A stretch of DNA of 64,000 bases, from the NCBI RefSeq assembly GCF_019598945.1, contig NZ_CP080598.1:4030001-4094000 (forward strand), written 5' to 3'. This document shows, piece by piece, positions 16,641 to 25,356 of this stretch; position 1 is the first letter of the stretch, and the number at the start of each line of letters is the position of its first letter. Made by a program: the position numbers and the translations under genes. Under the pieces are notes generated by a model. It was not told the DNA's origin. It made no database searches and saw only the letters and a list, made by a program, of their open reading frames with translations. This stretch comes from Sphaerospermopsis torques-reginae ITEP-024. GTDB lineage: Bacteria; Cyanobacteriota; Cyanobacteriia; Cyanobacteriales; Nostocaceae.

Positions 16641-18428
16641 CTATTTTAGAATTTTCAATTCATAAATGTTCCAGAAAGCACCACCCAAAGCAGAATATTT
16701 AATTCCTGCAAACTTATTTCTTACCGCTCCTAGAGAATAGGGATTTACCAAATAAATAAAGGGTAAATTCTCCTGTGTTATTTTTTGACTTTCGGCATAA
16801 ATTTCTTTCACTTTCGCTTCATCAAATTCTTGAGCGCCTTGAATATAAAGTTGATGTATTTTCGCTTCCCAAGGTGCAACTTCCCAACCTTGAATTGGTT
16901 TTTGTCCTGGTTGGGGTTTTTGGTTAAACATATGTAAACCACCTTGAGGAGACCAAACATTTGCACCGTCATTGGGTTCTAAACCACCGGTTAAACCTAA
17001 CAACGATGCTTCCCAATCTAAAGTATTAGAAAGTTTATCTAAAAAAGTATTCCATGCTAAAGGTGTAAAATCAACTTGAATACCAATTTTACTCAAATCT
17101 TGTTTAATTTGTGAACCCATTGCTTCACGGATTTTATTACCCGCATTAGTCAGTAAAGCAAATCTCACACGGTTTCCTTGTGGATCTTCTAATTGATTTT
17201 GTGCATTGTATTTAAAACCAGCTTTGAGTAGTAACTCCTTAGCTTTTTCAGGATTGTAATTATAAACTTTTAATCCTTGTTCTGGTGAAAGATAATAAGG
17301 ACTTTGCACAGAAATCGGCGAATTTTGCATTTGACCCAAACCACGAAAAGTATTGTTAATCATGGTTTGTCGATCAATTGAGTAAGCTATCGCTTGGCGA
17401 AATTCCACAGTATTAAACCAACGTGATTTAATGGGATCTACCAGAGGCTTACCATTTCGTTTACCTTTATTCAAATTGAAAGAAATGAAACTTGTACTTG
17501 CGGAAAGACCACCATTATAAATTTGGAAATTACCTTGTTTTTCTTGCACCTTCAGCAAAGAGAAATAATCAGGTGTCACCCCTACAGCATCTAAACCACC
17601 AGAGCGAAATTGCAGTAAAGATGTATCTGTAGATTCAACGATTTGCCAAATAATACGCTCAATATAAGGTTGGGATTGACCTTGAGCATCTTTACGCCAA
17701 TAATAGGGATTACGACGGAAAATTATCCGTTGACTGGTATCGTAACGTTCTAGTTTATAAGGTCCATTAACAATAATTTGCTCAGGTGGAGTATCCACAC
17801 CCCACATTGTCAGAAATTTCGGTTTACCATCTTGATCTTTTGTTTTTACTGATTCTCTTAATACATGAGCAGGTAAAATAGCAGCACCACCACTTTGTAA
17901 GAAAGGTCTAAAAGGTTCGGGTACACTAAATTCTACTCTTCTATTATCAACTTTTCTCACAGTTGGTAATTTGCGTTCTTTACCAATTCTCAACATATCT
18001 CTCACATCAGTGGGTATGTCTTCATTCAGATAAATATCGTTATAGGTAAAGACGACATCATCAACGGTTAATGGTTTACCATCTGACCATTTTAAATTAT
18101 CCTTTAAAGTGAAGGTAATTTTGAGTTTATCTTCGGAAACTTCCCAGGATTCTGCTAAATTTGGTTCTAGTTCACCAGTGAGAGGATTTTGACTCAGTAA
18201 TCCTTCATAAGTATAACCGAAAATATTAGGAGATTCGGAACTAAGAGGATAGTTAAATGTTTTGGGATCGCTGAGTATACTGGTGACTAATTGTGGTACT
18301 TTTTGAGTTGCATTACTTCTGAAGTTGCTGGGGTTACAACCTGTGACTGATAATGCTGTAAATGAGAGGATAGTGATGAGTAATAAAAGGCGTTTTGTGT
18401 GATTGATAATGTTTTTAGTAAATGCCAT
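16641..18428 (-). CDS. ABC transporter family 5 solute-binding lipoprotein
   Basis: A peptide/nickel/oligopeptide-type (SBP_bac_5) binding protein. From the ATG at 18426-18428 it has 595 residues with a lipoprotein signal: basic TKR, the hydrophobic run LLLLITILSFTA, then lipobox LSVTGC with Cys31. An ATG at 18531-18533 would add 35 residues ahead of the signal. It would also overlap the upstream gene by 11 bases, so it could be a coupled start, but the signal favours 18428. Family features include GEPEPNLAESWEVSEDKL-like text (ELEPNLAESWEVSED), LKWSDGKPLTVDDVVFT and FNLNKGKRNG. No permease or ATPase gene is adjacent; those components must be elsewhere. Ligand unknown. Confidence 0.92.
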   Translation of the reverse strand: MAFTKNIINHTKRLLLLITILSFTALSVTGCNPSNFRSNATQKVPQLVTSILSDPKTFNYPLSSESPNIFGYTYEGLLSQNPLTGELEPNLAESWEVSEDKLKITFTLKDNLKWSDGKPLTVDDVVFTYNDIYLNEDIPTDVRDMLRIGKERKLPTVRKVDNRRVEFSVPEPFRPFLQSGGAAILPAHVLRESVKTKDQDGKPKFLTMWGVDTPPEQIIVNGPYKLERYDTSQRIIFRRNPYYWRKDAQGQSQPYIERIIWQIVESTDTSLLQFRSGGLDAVGVTPDYFSLLKVQEKQGNFQIYNGGLSASTSFISFNLNKGKRNGKPLVDPIKSRWFNTVEFRQAIAYSIDRQTMINNTFRGLGQMQNSPISVQSPYYLSPEQGLKVYNYNPEKAKELLLKAGFKYNAQNQLEDPQGNRVRFALLTNAGNKIREAMGSQIKQDLSKIGIQVDFTPLAWNTFLDKLSNTLDWEASLLGLTGGLEPNDGANVWSPQGGLHMFNQKPQPGQKPIQGWEVAPWEAKIHQLYIQGAQEFDEAKVKEIYAESQKITQENLPFIYLVNPYSLGAVRNKFAGIKYSALGGAFWNIYELKILK

Positions 18429-18522
18429 AATTTCACTAATAGAAATATTATTTAAGTTGATGGAACTAGAATGAAACCAGTTGAGACAATGCTGTGTTAT
18501 TGTCAAAATATATTCCCTAATG

Positions 18523-19068
18523 TTATTCATCATTTAGTAAACCTGTTTCTCCCTTTTTTAGCTTTGCTAATAAACCTATTTTTCCTAATTCTTCAGATGC
18601 AGGTGGTATTTCTGATTTCCAGTGATAATTCAAATCTCTTAACCAAGATACTATCACGGTTTTCAAATAGAACTTAAATATTTTTTTATCGCAAAATTCT
18701 GAATCATAATGGCTGAGAATTTTTCCTGTATTTAATGATATTTCTGGTTTGAGAAATAAACCATTAGTAGATTTAAAAATATTGATTTCTGTTAAATTTG
18801 CTGATATAGCAAATCTAGGGTTTTCCTGAGAGTTTTGTAAATATAGGTTGCTGACTTTTGATAAATTATTTTCATGATTGTCTAGATTTTCTTGGATTTT
18901 GACATCTGCTAATAATGCAATTTGCTGATTTGGATCTAAAACAATAATATCTGGAGAAGGTAGTTGAAATAAACTTTCTATTTTTTCTGGTGAATTAACT
19001 TGATTATTCCAAATATTAGAAATTAGTCTGATTTTAACTAATTCTTCTGGTTTATCTAAACTAAACAT
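18523..19068 (-). CDS. Hypothetical protein with PD-(D/E)XK-like motif
   Basis: A 181-residue protein not assigned to a named family. A restriction-endonuclease-like core is suggested by Pro39-Asp40 (SPDIIVLDP), then Asp55-Val-Lys57 (ALLADVKIQ) 14 residues later. A strand RFAISANLTEINIF follows, the pattern of cyanobacterial Uma2/DUF-type nuclease-like proteins. No signal peptide is seen. It sits between ispF and the solute-binding protein on the same strand; its stop overlaps a possible upstream start of the latter. Whether it cuts nucleic acid is inference. Confidence 0.7.
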   Translation of the reverse strand: MFSLDKPEELVKIRLISNIWNNQVNSPEKIESLFQLPSPDIIVLDPNQQIALLADVKIQENLDNHENNLSKVSNLYLQNSQENPRFAISANLTEINIFKSTNGLFLKPEISLNTGKILSHYDSEFCDKKIFKFYLKTVIVSWLRDLNYHWKSEIPPASEELGKIGLLAKLKKGETGLLNDE

Positions 19069-19087
19069 TTTACCATTCTCCTATTAA

Positions 19088-19570
19088 CTAATCACCTGCT
19101 ACCAACAAAACTACAGCATAGGCACAAATACCTTCTTCTCTACCTGTTGGACCCAATTTTTCATTAGTAGTAGCTTTGACACCAACTTGATTGGGTGCTA
19201 ATTCTAAAACTGCTGCTAATTTATCTCGCATTGTAGCAATATGAGGTTTTAATTTTGGACGTTCTGCAACAACGACGGAATCAATATTGCCGATTTTCCA
19301 ACCTTGATCAATGATTAACTGATTAACTTGTTTTAAGAGTACAAGACTATCAGCGCCTTTCCATTGGGGATCACTGGGGGGGAAATAATGGCCAATATCC
19401 CCTAAAGATAAAGCGCCTAACATAGCGTCCATAATCGCATGAGTGAGGACATCAGCATCACTGTGTCCTAACAAACCGAGTTCATGAGGAATGTGAACAC
19501 CGCCTAAAATTAAAGGGCGATCGCTCACCAATCTGTGAATATCGTAGCCGTTACCAATTCTGATGTTCAT
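19088..19570 (-). CDS. ispF: 2-C-methyl-D-erythritol 2,4-cyclodiphosphate synthase
   Basis: The MEP-pathway enzyme that makes the cyclic diphosphate precursor of isoprenoids, hence of carotenoids, chlorophyll phytol and quinones. It is 160 residues, normal length, and works as a trimer. Zinc ligands are Asp8 and His10 (GYDIHRL) and His42 region ([13 protein letters not shown]). The C-terminus has the family end [19 protein letters not shown], then [11 protein letters not shown]. No partner ispD is in the window. Confidence 0.97.
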   Translation of the reverse strand: MNIRIGNGYDIHRLVSDRPLILGGVHIPHELGLLGHSDADVLTHAIMDAMLGALSLGDIGHYFPPSDPQWKGADSLVLLKQVNQLIIDQGWKIGNIDSVVVAERPKLKPHIATMRDKLAAVLELAPNQVGVKATTNEKLGPTGREEGICAYAVVLLVAGD

Positions 19571-19582
19571 AAAAAAAAAATA

Positions 19583-19663
19583 GAAGTTCAGGAGTTCAGG
19601 AGATCAAGGAGTCAGGAGTCAGGAGTTATTTATTTTGGATTTTGGATTTTGGATTTTGGATTG
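19583..19663. repeat. Heptamer arrays (AGTCAGG)n and (TTTTGGA)n
   Basis: A degenerate AGTTCAGG/AGTCAGG array is followed by a (GGATTTT)n array, directly upstream of the ispF start codon. Confidence 0.85.
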
Positions 19664-19684
19664 TTTTTGTGAACTCCAATCTAA

Positions 19685-19868
19685 GAGGATGTTTTAAAAG
19701 TCGCTGATGGTGTATCAAATATTTATAGATCCCCCTAAATCCCCTTGAAAAGGGGGACTTTGACTCTAGTTCCCCCCTTTTTAATGGGGGTTAGGGGGGA
19801 ATGGCTACGCCACGCTTCGCTATCATGAAGTGCCTAAAATCACGATCCAAAACTTTTCAAACACCCTC
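19685..19868. mobile_element. MITE-like element, copy 1 (184 bp)
   Basis: It begins GAGGATGTTTTAAAAGT and ends ACTTTTCAAACACCCTC, an inverted pair with two mismatches. The inside has GTGTATCAAATATTT near the left end, C-rich and G-rich arms (CCCCCTAAATCCCC and GGGGGTTAGGGGGG) able to pair, and ATCACGATCC near the right end. It shares ends and internal landmarks with the copy at 58574-58745. It has no coding capacity, so if mobile it needs a transposase from elsewhere. Confidence 0.7.
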
Positions 19869-19950
19869 TAAAATCTAAAATCTAAAATCTAAAATCTAAA
19901 ATTTTCTTCACCAGTCACCAGTGACCAGTCACCAGTCACCAGTCCCCTGT
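19869..19950. repeat. (AATCTAA)n and (CCAGTCA)n arrays running into trmD
   Basis: An (AAATCTA)n array at about 19869-19903 and a CCAGTCA/CCAGTGA array at about 19912-19945 run up to and into the 3' end of trmD. They encode its last residues and stop codon. Confidence 0.85.
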
Positions 19951-20639
19951 TCCCTTTCCTGTTGCCATTTTTCCAGTAAATCGGGACGACGGGAAGCGGT
20001 GCGTTGAATTTGTTGTTGAAAACGCCATTTGGCAATTTCCGCATGATTACCACTGAGTAGCACATCTGGGACTTTCCAACCACGAAAATTAGCAGGACGG
20101 GTATACTGGGGAAAATCTAATAAACCTTCCTCAAAACTTTCAGCCTTGAGAGATTCTACCTTACCCACCGTCCCTGGTAGTAAGCGCACAACGCCATTTA
20201 ATAACGCCATAGCCGGAATTTCGCCACCGGTGAGGATAAAATCACCCAAAGACACTTCACGAGTGACTAAATTTAGCACTCTTTCATCTACCCCTTCATA
20301 ATGTCCACAAATCACCACCAATTGGTCATAATTTGTTGCTAATTCTCGCAGCAGGGGCTGATTTATTGTTTCACCTTGGGGACTCATCAAAATTACCTCT
20401 CGACGCGGTAAAATCGGCAATGATTCCACAGAGGCAAAAATCGGTTCAGGTTTCATGAGCATCCCCACACCGCCGCCGTAGGGTTCATCATCGACCTTCC
20501 GATGTTTATCAGTGGTAAAATCCCTGGGATTAACTAAATTGACTTGAGCAATTTGCCTGGCTAGGGCTTTACCCAAAAGACCAGAACCCAGAACAGAGCT
20601 AAAACTATCAGGAAAAAGCGTAACTATATCAAAACGCAC
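19929..20639 (-). CDS. trmD: tRNA (guanine-N1-)-methyltransferase
   Basis: TrmD methylates G37 next to the anticodon of tRNAs that read CNN/GG codons, using SAM, and prevents frameshifting. The 236-residue protein has the SPOUT trefoil-knot signatures: MRFDIVTLFPDSF, DEPYGGGVGMLMKPEP, VVICGHYEGVDERV and SLGDFILTGGEIPAM. All catalytic segments are intact. The last residues (EQGTGDW) and the stop are read from a CCAGTCA heptamer array, so the C-terminus is repeat-made; the natural end is probably just after LLEKWQQ. It is not next to rplS or rimM, unlike in many bacteria. Confidence 0.97.
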   Translation of the reverse strand: MRFDIVTLFPDSFSSVLGSGLLGKALARQIAQVNLVNPRDFTTDKHRKVDDEPYGGGVGMLMKPEPIFASVESLPILPRREVILMSPQGETINQPLLRELATNYDQLVVICGHYEGVDERVLNLVTREVSLGDFILTGGEIPAMALLNGVVRLLPGTVGKVESLKAESFEEGLLDFPQYTRPANFRGWKVPDVLLSGNHAEIAKWRFQQQIQRTASRRPDLLEKWQQEREQGTGDW

Positions 20640-21186
20640 AGTAATTCGTATTTAATAACACTAAGATGGGATTGGAACATTTAACCTAAATTGCCAAGGA
20701 GTCAGGAGGCAGAAGGCAGAAGGCAGAAGGCAGAAGGCAGGAGGCAGGGAAGAAAAGAGTTATTTAATTTTGACTTTTGACTTTTGACTTTTGACTTGAT
20801 ACCTCCCCATCTCCCCATCTTTCGCCGTTCAGAGTGATCTGAAAGTCAGGAGGAGGTAAAACTGGAGATAAACCGGAACAACAGTATCTAAAAGTACCAG
20901 AATTCTTGGCTCTTTGGTGTGGCAAAAGTTTTTCTAATTACTTAATTTATGTTTAAATATTGTCACAACTAAATTTAAATTAATAATCCCACCAAAGTTA
21001 ACAACTTCCAGGATGTATCGAGCCAGCCTCAGAAAAGAGAATGTCAAGACCTGCTTTAGCCCCCAATCCCAAGTAAACCTAGCCTGAAAGCACTATTTTG
21101 TTTTGTTGTTTTGACTTTGTTTTGCCAGTCTGAAATAAATACAAAGGTGAAAAGCAAGGCGTTGGCGATGAGGAACAGTGACGGAC
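20640..21186. other. Long upstream region of the cyanophycin operon
   Basis: It holds an AGGCAGA array (about 20700-20748), a (TTTGACT)n array (about 20770-20800), and then non-repetitive AT-rich sequence to 21186. No gene is apparent. The non-repetitive part probably carries the promoters of the small ORF and cphBA. A possible NtcA site is listed separately. Confidence 0.6.
20884..20897. promoter_or_regulatory. Possible NtcA-binding site
   Basis: GTATCTAAAAGTAC fits the NtcA palindrome GTA-N8-TAC exactly. NtcA control of cyanophycin genes is established in Anabaena. The site is about 480 bases before the cphB start, and no clean -10 box is seen 20-23 bases downstream. The pattern is short enough to occur by chance several times in a window of this size. 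Confidence 0.3.
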
Positions 21187-21357
21187 ATGACAGAATTTAG
21201 ACTTCATGTGCGTTTAAGGAAAAGTTGGAGAGTCAAATTTAGCCACTCTAAACTGATCAAAAGATTCCTCTCAAGAAAAGCAAAGGGCGAAAATAAACGG
21301 GTGACTAAACCTGATCAAATTCACACGCCATTCGCCACAAGCCGGGGAAACCGTTAA
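21187..21357 (+). CDS. Possible small basic ORF (56 aa) before cphB
   Basis: An ATG at 21187 opens a 56-residue frame ending in TAA at 21355-21357, five bases before the first possible cphB start. The peptide is strongly basic (MTEFRLHVRLRKSWRVKFSH at the start) with no hydrophobic segment. An AGGA lies about 12 bases upstream. It could be a leader peptide coupled to cphB, or chance. I know of no described homologue. Confidence 0.35.
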   Translation: MTEFRLHVRLRKSWRVKFSHSKLIKRFLSRKAKGENKRVTKPDQIHTPFATSRGNR

Positions 21358-21362
21358 AGGCG

Positions 21363-22259
21363 ATGGCTCCTGAAGTTGTTGACCACAGAAACACAATGCA
21401 GCAATTAAAAGCTAAATCGCTGGAAATGAGGACACCCCAAGCAACTAAAACCGCCGTTCTAGTTATCGGAGGCGCAGAAGACAAAGTTCACGGACGCGAA
21501 ATCCTGCGGACTTTTGTTGCTCGTGCTGGTGCTAGTAAGGCATATATTACAATTGTTCCATCTGCCTCCCGCGAACCAGCCATCATTGGTGGTCGGTATA
21601 TTCGCATTTTTGAAGAAATGGGTGCGGAAAAAGTTGAGATTTTAGACATTCGTGAACGTGAACAATGCGAAAACTCTCAAATTAAAGCATCCTTAGAAGC
21701 CTGTACCGGGGTCTTTTTAACCGGGGGCGACCAACTGCGCCTTTGTGGAGTTCTGTCAGATACACCAGCAATGGATATTATCCGCCAGCGGGTGCGAGCA
21801 GGACAACTGACTCTAGCAGGAACGAGTGCGGGGGCAGCAGTTATGGGACATCACATGATTGCAGGTGGAGGCAGTGGGGAAACGCCCAATCGTTCCCTGG
21901 TTGATATGGCCACAGGTTTAGGATTTATTCCTGAAGTGATTGTCGATCAACACTTTCACAACCGCAATCGGATGGGAAGATTGATTAGTGCGATCGCAGC
22001 CCATCCAGATCGCCTTGGTATTGGCATTGATGAAGATACTTGTGCTGTGTTTGAACGTGACGGTTGGTTACAAGTATTAGGTAAAGGTAGCGTCACAATT
22101 GTTGATCCTACAGAACTCACCCATACTAACGAACCCCATGTCAGTGCCAACGAACCCCTGACTGTACATAATTTACGTCTACATATCCTCAGTTACGGAG
22201 ATCGCTTCCATCTTTACCAACGTACTGTTTTACCCGCTGTGCATCGGATCTCCAGCTGA
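21363..22259 (+). CDS. cphB: Cyanophycinase
   Basis: A serine-type exopeptidase (family S51) that degrades cyanophycin to beta-Asp-Arg dipeptides in the cytoplasm. The nucleophile elbow GTSAGAAVMG has Ser155 in this numbering. VDQHFHNRNRMGRL and TGGDQLRLCGVL line the active site and are intact. The longest frame starts at 21363 (298 residues); the start at 21396 (MQQLKAKSLEMRTPQ) agrees better with the cyanophycinase N-termini I recall and would give 287 residues. It is followed 171 bases later by cphA on the same strand, the usual cphB-cphA operon. Confidence 0.97.
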   Translation: MAPEVVDHRNTMQQLKAKSLEMRTPQATKTAVLVIGGAEDKVHGREILRTFVARAGASKAYITIVPSASREPAIIGGRYIRIFEEMGAEKVEILDIREREQCENSQIKASLEACTGVFLTGGDQLRLCGVLSDTPAMDIIRQRVRAGQLTLAGTSAGAAVMGHHMIAGGGSGETPNRSLVDMATGLGFIPEVIVDQHFHNRNRMGRLISAIAAHPDRLGIGIDEDTCAVFERDGWLQVLGKGSVTIVDPTELTHTNEPHVSANEPLTVHNLRLHILSYGDRFHLYQRTVLPAVHRISS

Positions 22260-22347
22260 CGGGATAGAGTATCTGAGGTTACACTGGTTGACCGCGCATT
22301 TATTTGTTTTTGCAAAAAAAAATAGCCAAATACTATCTAAAAAGAAA

Positions 22348-22370
22348 AAACTGTTTATCGTGAACAGTTT
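22348..22370. terminator. Hairpin between cphB and cphA, terminator-like on the minus strand
   Basis: AAACTGTT (22348-22355) and AACAGTTT (22363-22370) form a perfect 8-bp stem with a 7-base loop. On the minus strand the stem is followed by TTTTTTCTTTTT. On the plus strand there is no T-run, so it would not stop cphBA transcription. It could block antisense transcription or mark an mRNA processing point. Confidence 0.5.
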
Positions 22371-22430
22371 AGCGGTCAATTTCAGTAAGAAACTAGAATT
22401 TTGGTTCCGAATCTCCATCTACCTATTCCC

Positions 22431-25133
22431 ATGAGAATCCTCAAGATCCAGACCTTACGCGGCCCAAACTATTGGAGCATTCGACGCCATAAACTAATCG
22501 TCATGCGCCTCGATTTGGAAAACCTTGCCGAAACACCCTCAAATCAAATTCCAGGCTTTTATGAAGGATTAGTTGAAGCCTTGCCAAGTCTGGAAGGTCA
22601 CTATTGTTCACCGGGCTGTCGTGGTGGTTTTCTGATGCGTGTACGAGAAGGCACCATGATGGGTCATATCGTAGAACACGTAGCTTTAGAACTCCAGGAA
22701 CTAGCTGGAATGCACGTGGGTTTTGGCCGCACCCGTGAAACTGCCACTCCTGGAGTTTATCAGGTTGTAATTGAGTACCTGAATGAAGAAGCGGGACGTT
22801 ATGCCGGACGTGCAGCAGTGCGGCTTTGTCAAAGCATTGTTGATCGGGGTCGTTATCCTAAAGCCGAGTTAGAGCAGGATATTCAAGATCTCAAAGACTT
22901 TTGGCGTGATGCTTCCCTTGGTCCTTCCACTGAAGCAATAGTCAAAGAAGCAGAAAAAAGAGGTATTCCTTGGATGCCTTTAGCCGCCCGGTTTCTGATT
23001 CAACTAGGTTATGGAGTGAATCAAAAACGGATGCAGGCCACAATGACCGATAGCACAGGCATTCTCGGTGTAGAATTAGCTTGTGATAAAGAAGCCACTA
23101 AACGCATCCTCGCTACTAATGGTGTACCAGTACCCAGAGGTACGGTGATCAACTTCTTGGATGATTTGGAAGAAGCTATTGAATATGTTGGTGGTTATCC
23201 GATTGTCATCAAACCCTTAGATGGTAATCATGGGCGCGGTATTACCATTGACATTAGAAACTGGGATGATGCTGAAGCAGCATATCAAGCAGCTAGGCAG
23301 GTTTCCCGTTCTATTATTGTGGAACGGTATTATGTCGGGCGCGACCATAGAGTATTGGTGGTAGATGGCAAGGTTGTGGCTGTAGCGGAACGAGTTCCCG
23401 CCCATGTAGTTGGTAATGGTAGATCAACCATTGCTGAACTGATTGAAGAAACCAACCAAGACCCCAATCGCGGTGAAGGTCATGATAACGTGCTGACTAA
23501 AATTGAGCTAGATCGCACTAGCTACCAACTATTAGAACGGCAAGGTTACACCGTTAATAGTGTACCTCCCAAGGGGCAAATTTGTTATCTACGGGCAACG
23601 GCTAACCTGAGTACAGGTGGTATTGCTGTAGACCGCACCGACGAAATTCATCCAGAAAATGTCTGGTTAGCACAACGGGTAGTGAAAATTATCGGTTTGG
23701 ATATTGCCGGTTTGGATGTGGTGACTACCGATATTAGCCGTCCTTTGAGAGAGATGGATGGTGTGATCGTGGAAGTTAATGCCGCCCCTGGTTTTCGGAT
23801 GCACGTCGCCCCTAGTCAGGGTACTCCCCGCAATGTGGCTGGTGCGGTGATGGATATGCTGTTCCCCAACGAAAAACCTAGCCGTGTTCCTATCCTCACG
23901 ATTACAGGTACTAATGGTAAAACTACTACAACTCGTCTGTTAGCTCATATTTATAAGCAAACAGGTAAAGTTGTGGGTTATACCACTACCGATGGTACTT
24001 ATATCGGTGATTTTTTGGTGGAAGCTGGAGATAACACTGGTCCCCAAAGCGCCCACGTGATCCTGCAAGATCCGACTGTAGAGGTGGCTGTATTAGAATC
24101 TGCCCGTGGAGGTATTCTCCGTTCTGGTTTGGGTTTTGATGCGGCTAATGTGGGTGTGGTGTTAAATGTGGCTGCTGACCATTTAGGGATCGGTGATATT
24201 GATACCATTGAACAGTTAGCAAATCTGAAAAGTGTGGTTGCGGAAGCTGTATTTCCTGATGGTTATGCAGTTCTCAACGCTGATGATCATCGTGTTGCAG
24301 CGATGGCAGAAAAAACAAAAGCTAATATTGCCTACTTCACTATGAATCCTGACTCGGAACTGGTGCGTAAGCATATCCAGAAGGGAGGAGTAGCCGCAGT
24401 ATATGAAAATGGTTATCTGTCAATTGTTAAAGGCGATTGGACACATCGGATAGAAAGAGCAGAAAATATACCCTTAACAATGGGCGGAAAAGCGCCATTT
24501 ATGATTGCCAATGCTTTAGCAGCAAGTTTGGCGGCTTTTGTACAGAATGTGAGTATTGAACAAATTCGTGCTGGGTTAAGGACTTTCCGCGCTTCAGTGA
24601 GTCAGACACCAGGACGGATGAATTTGTTTAATTTGGGTAAATACCATGCTTTGGTAGATTATGCCCATAACCCTGCTAGTTATGAAGCTGTGGGATCTTT
24701 TGTTCGTAACTGGACAAGTGGACAGCGCATAGGTGTAGTCGGGGGACCTGGCGATCGCCGGGATGAAGATTTTGTCACTCTGGGTAAATTAGCAGCTGAT
24801 ATTTTTGACTACATCATTGTTAAGGAAGATGATGACACTAGAGGCAGATCACGGGGATCAGCCGCAGATTTGATTATTAGAGGCATTAACCAGGCTAAAC
24901 CTAATTGCCGTTATGAATCAATTCTGGATGAAACTCAAGCCATTAATAAAGGTTTGGATATGGCTCCTGATGGTAGTCTAGTGGTAATTTTACCGGAAAG
25001 TGTGAGTCGCGCTATTCGGTTAATTAAGGTGCGGGGTGTACAGGAAGAAATTCAGCCACAAAGTGCAAATACTACGATTAATGATTCCCAAAATGGGGTA
25101 GCACCTTCTTCCGTGGTTAATACCCTACTCTAA
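22431..25133 (+). CDS. cphA: Cyanophycin synthetase
   Basis: A 900-residue enzyme that polymerises Asp and Arg into cyanophycin using two ATP per unit. I use the ATG at 22431 (MRILKIQTLRGPNYWS), the conserved start; the frame opens at 22401 with a GTG-like codon. The N-terminal domain (1-160) has YCSPGCRGGFLMRV. An ATP-grasp domain follows (about 210-480; YPIVIKPLDGNHGRGITI, VVEVNAAPGFRMH-like VEVNAAPGFRMH). The C-terminal Mur-ligase-like domain has P-loop TGTNGKTTTTRLL at about 490-502 and ends with DYAHNPASYEAVG and VVGGPGDRRDEDF. All three are intact, so it should be active. Confidence 0.98.
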   Translation: MRILKIQTLRGPNYWSIRRHKLIVMRLDLENLAETPSNQIPGFYEGLVEALPSLEGHYCSPGCRGGFLMRVREGTMMGHIVEHVALELQELAGMHVGFGRTRETATPGVYQVVIEYLNEEAGRYAGRAAVRLCQSIVDRGRYPKAELEQDIQDLKDFWRDASLGPSTEAIVKEAEKRGIPWMPLAARFLIQLGYGVNQKRMQATMTDSTGILGVELACDKEATKRILATNGVPVPRGTVINFLDDLEEAIEYVGGYPIVIKPLDGNHGRGITIDIRNWDDAEAAYQAARQVSRSIIVERYYVGRDHRVLVVDGKVVAVAERVPAHVVGNGRSTIAELIEETNQDPNRGEGHDNVLTKIELDRTSYQLLERQGYTVNSVPPKGQICYLRATANLSTGGIAVDRTDEIHPENVWLAQRVVKIIGLDIAGLDVVTTDISRPLREMDGVIVEVNAAPGFRMHVAPSQGTPRNVAGAVMDMLFPNEKPSRVPILTITGTNGKTTTTRLLAHIYKQTGKVVGYTTTDGTYIGDFLVEAGDNTGPQSAHVILQDPTVEVAVLESARGGILRSGLGFDAANVGVVLNVAADHLGIGDIDTIEQLANLKSVVAEAVFPDGYAVLNADDHRVAAMAEKTKANIAYFTMNPDSELVRKHIQKGGVAAVYENGYLSIVKGDWTHRIERAENIPLTMGGKAPFMIANALAASLAAFVQNVSIEQIRAGLRTFRASVSQTPGRMNLFNLGKYHALVDYAHNPASYEAVGSFVRNWTSGQRIGVVGGPGDRRDEDFVTLGKLAADIFDYIIVKEDDDTRGRSRGSAADLIIRGINQAKPNCRYESILDETQAINKGLDMAPDGSLVVILPESVSRAIRLIKVRGVQEEIQPQSANTTINDSQNGVAPSSVVNTLL

Positions 25134-25223
25134 TTTCCGGTAGGGATAATTTATGAATTGTCCCTACTGTTGATTTTTCTTGATGTTTTTGGTTCGTTGG
25201 GTGGTCGGTTTTTTTGAGTTATA

Positions 25224-25306
<83 letters not shown>

Positions 25307-25356
25307 GAAAGGATATAAATATGAATTAAAGTAACCAATTGACGTTAGGGTATATT

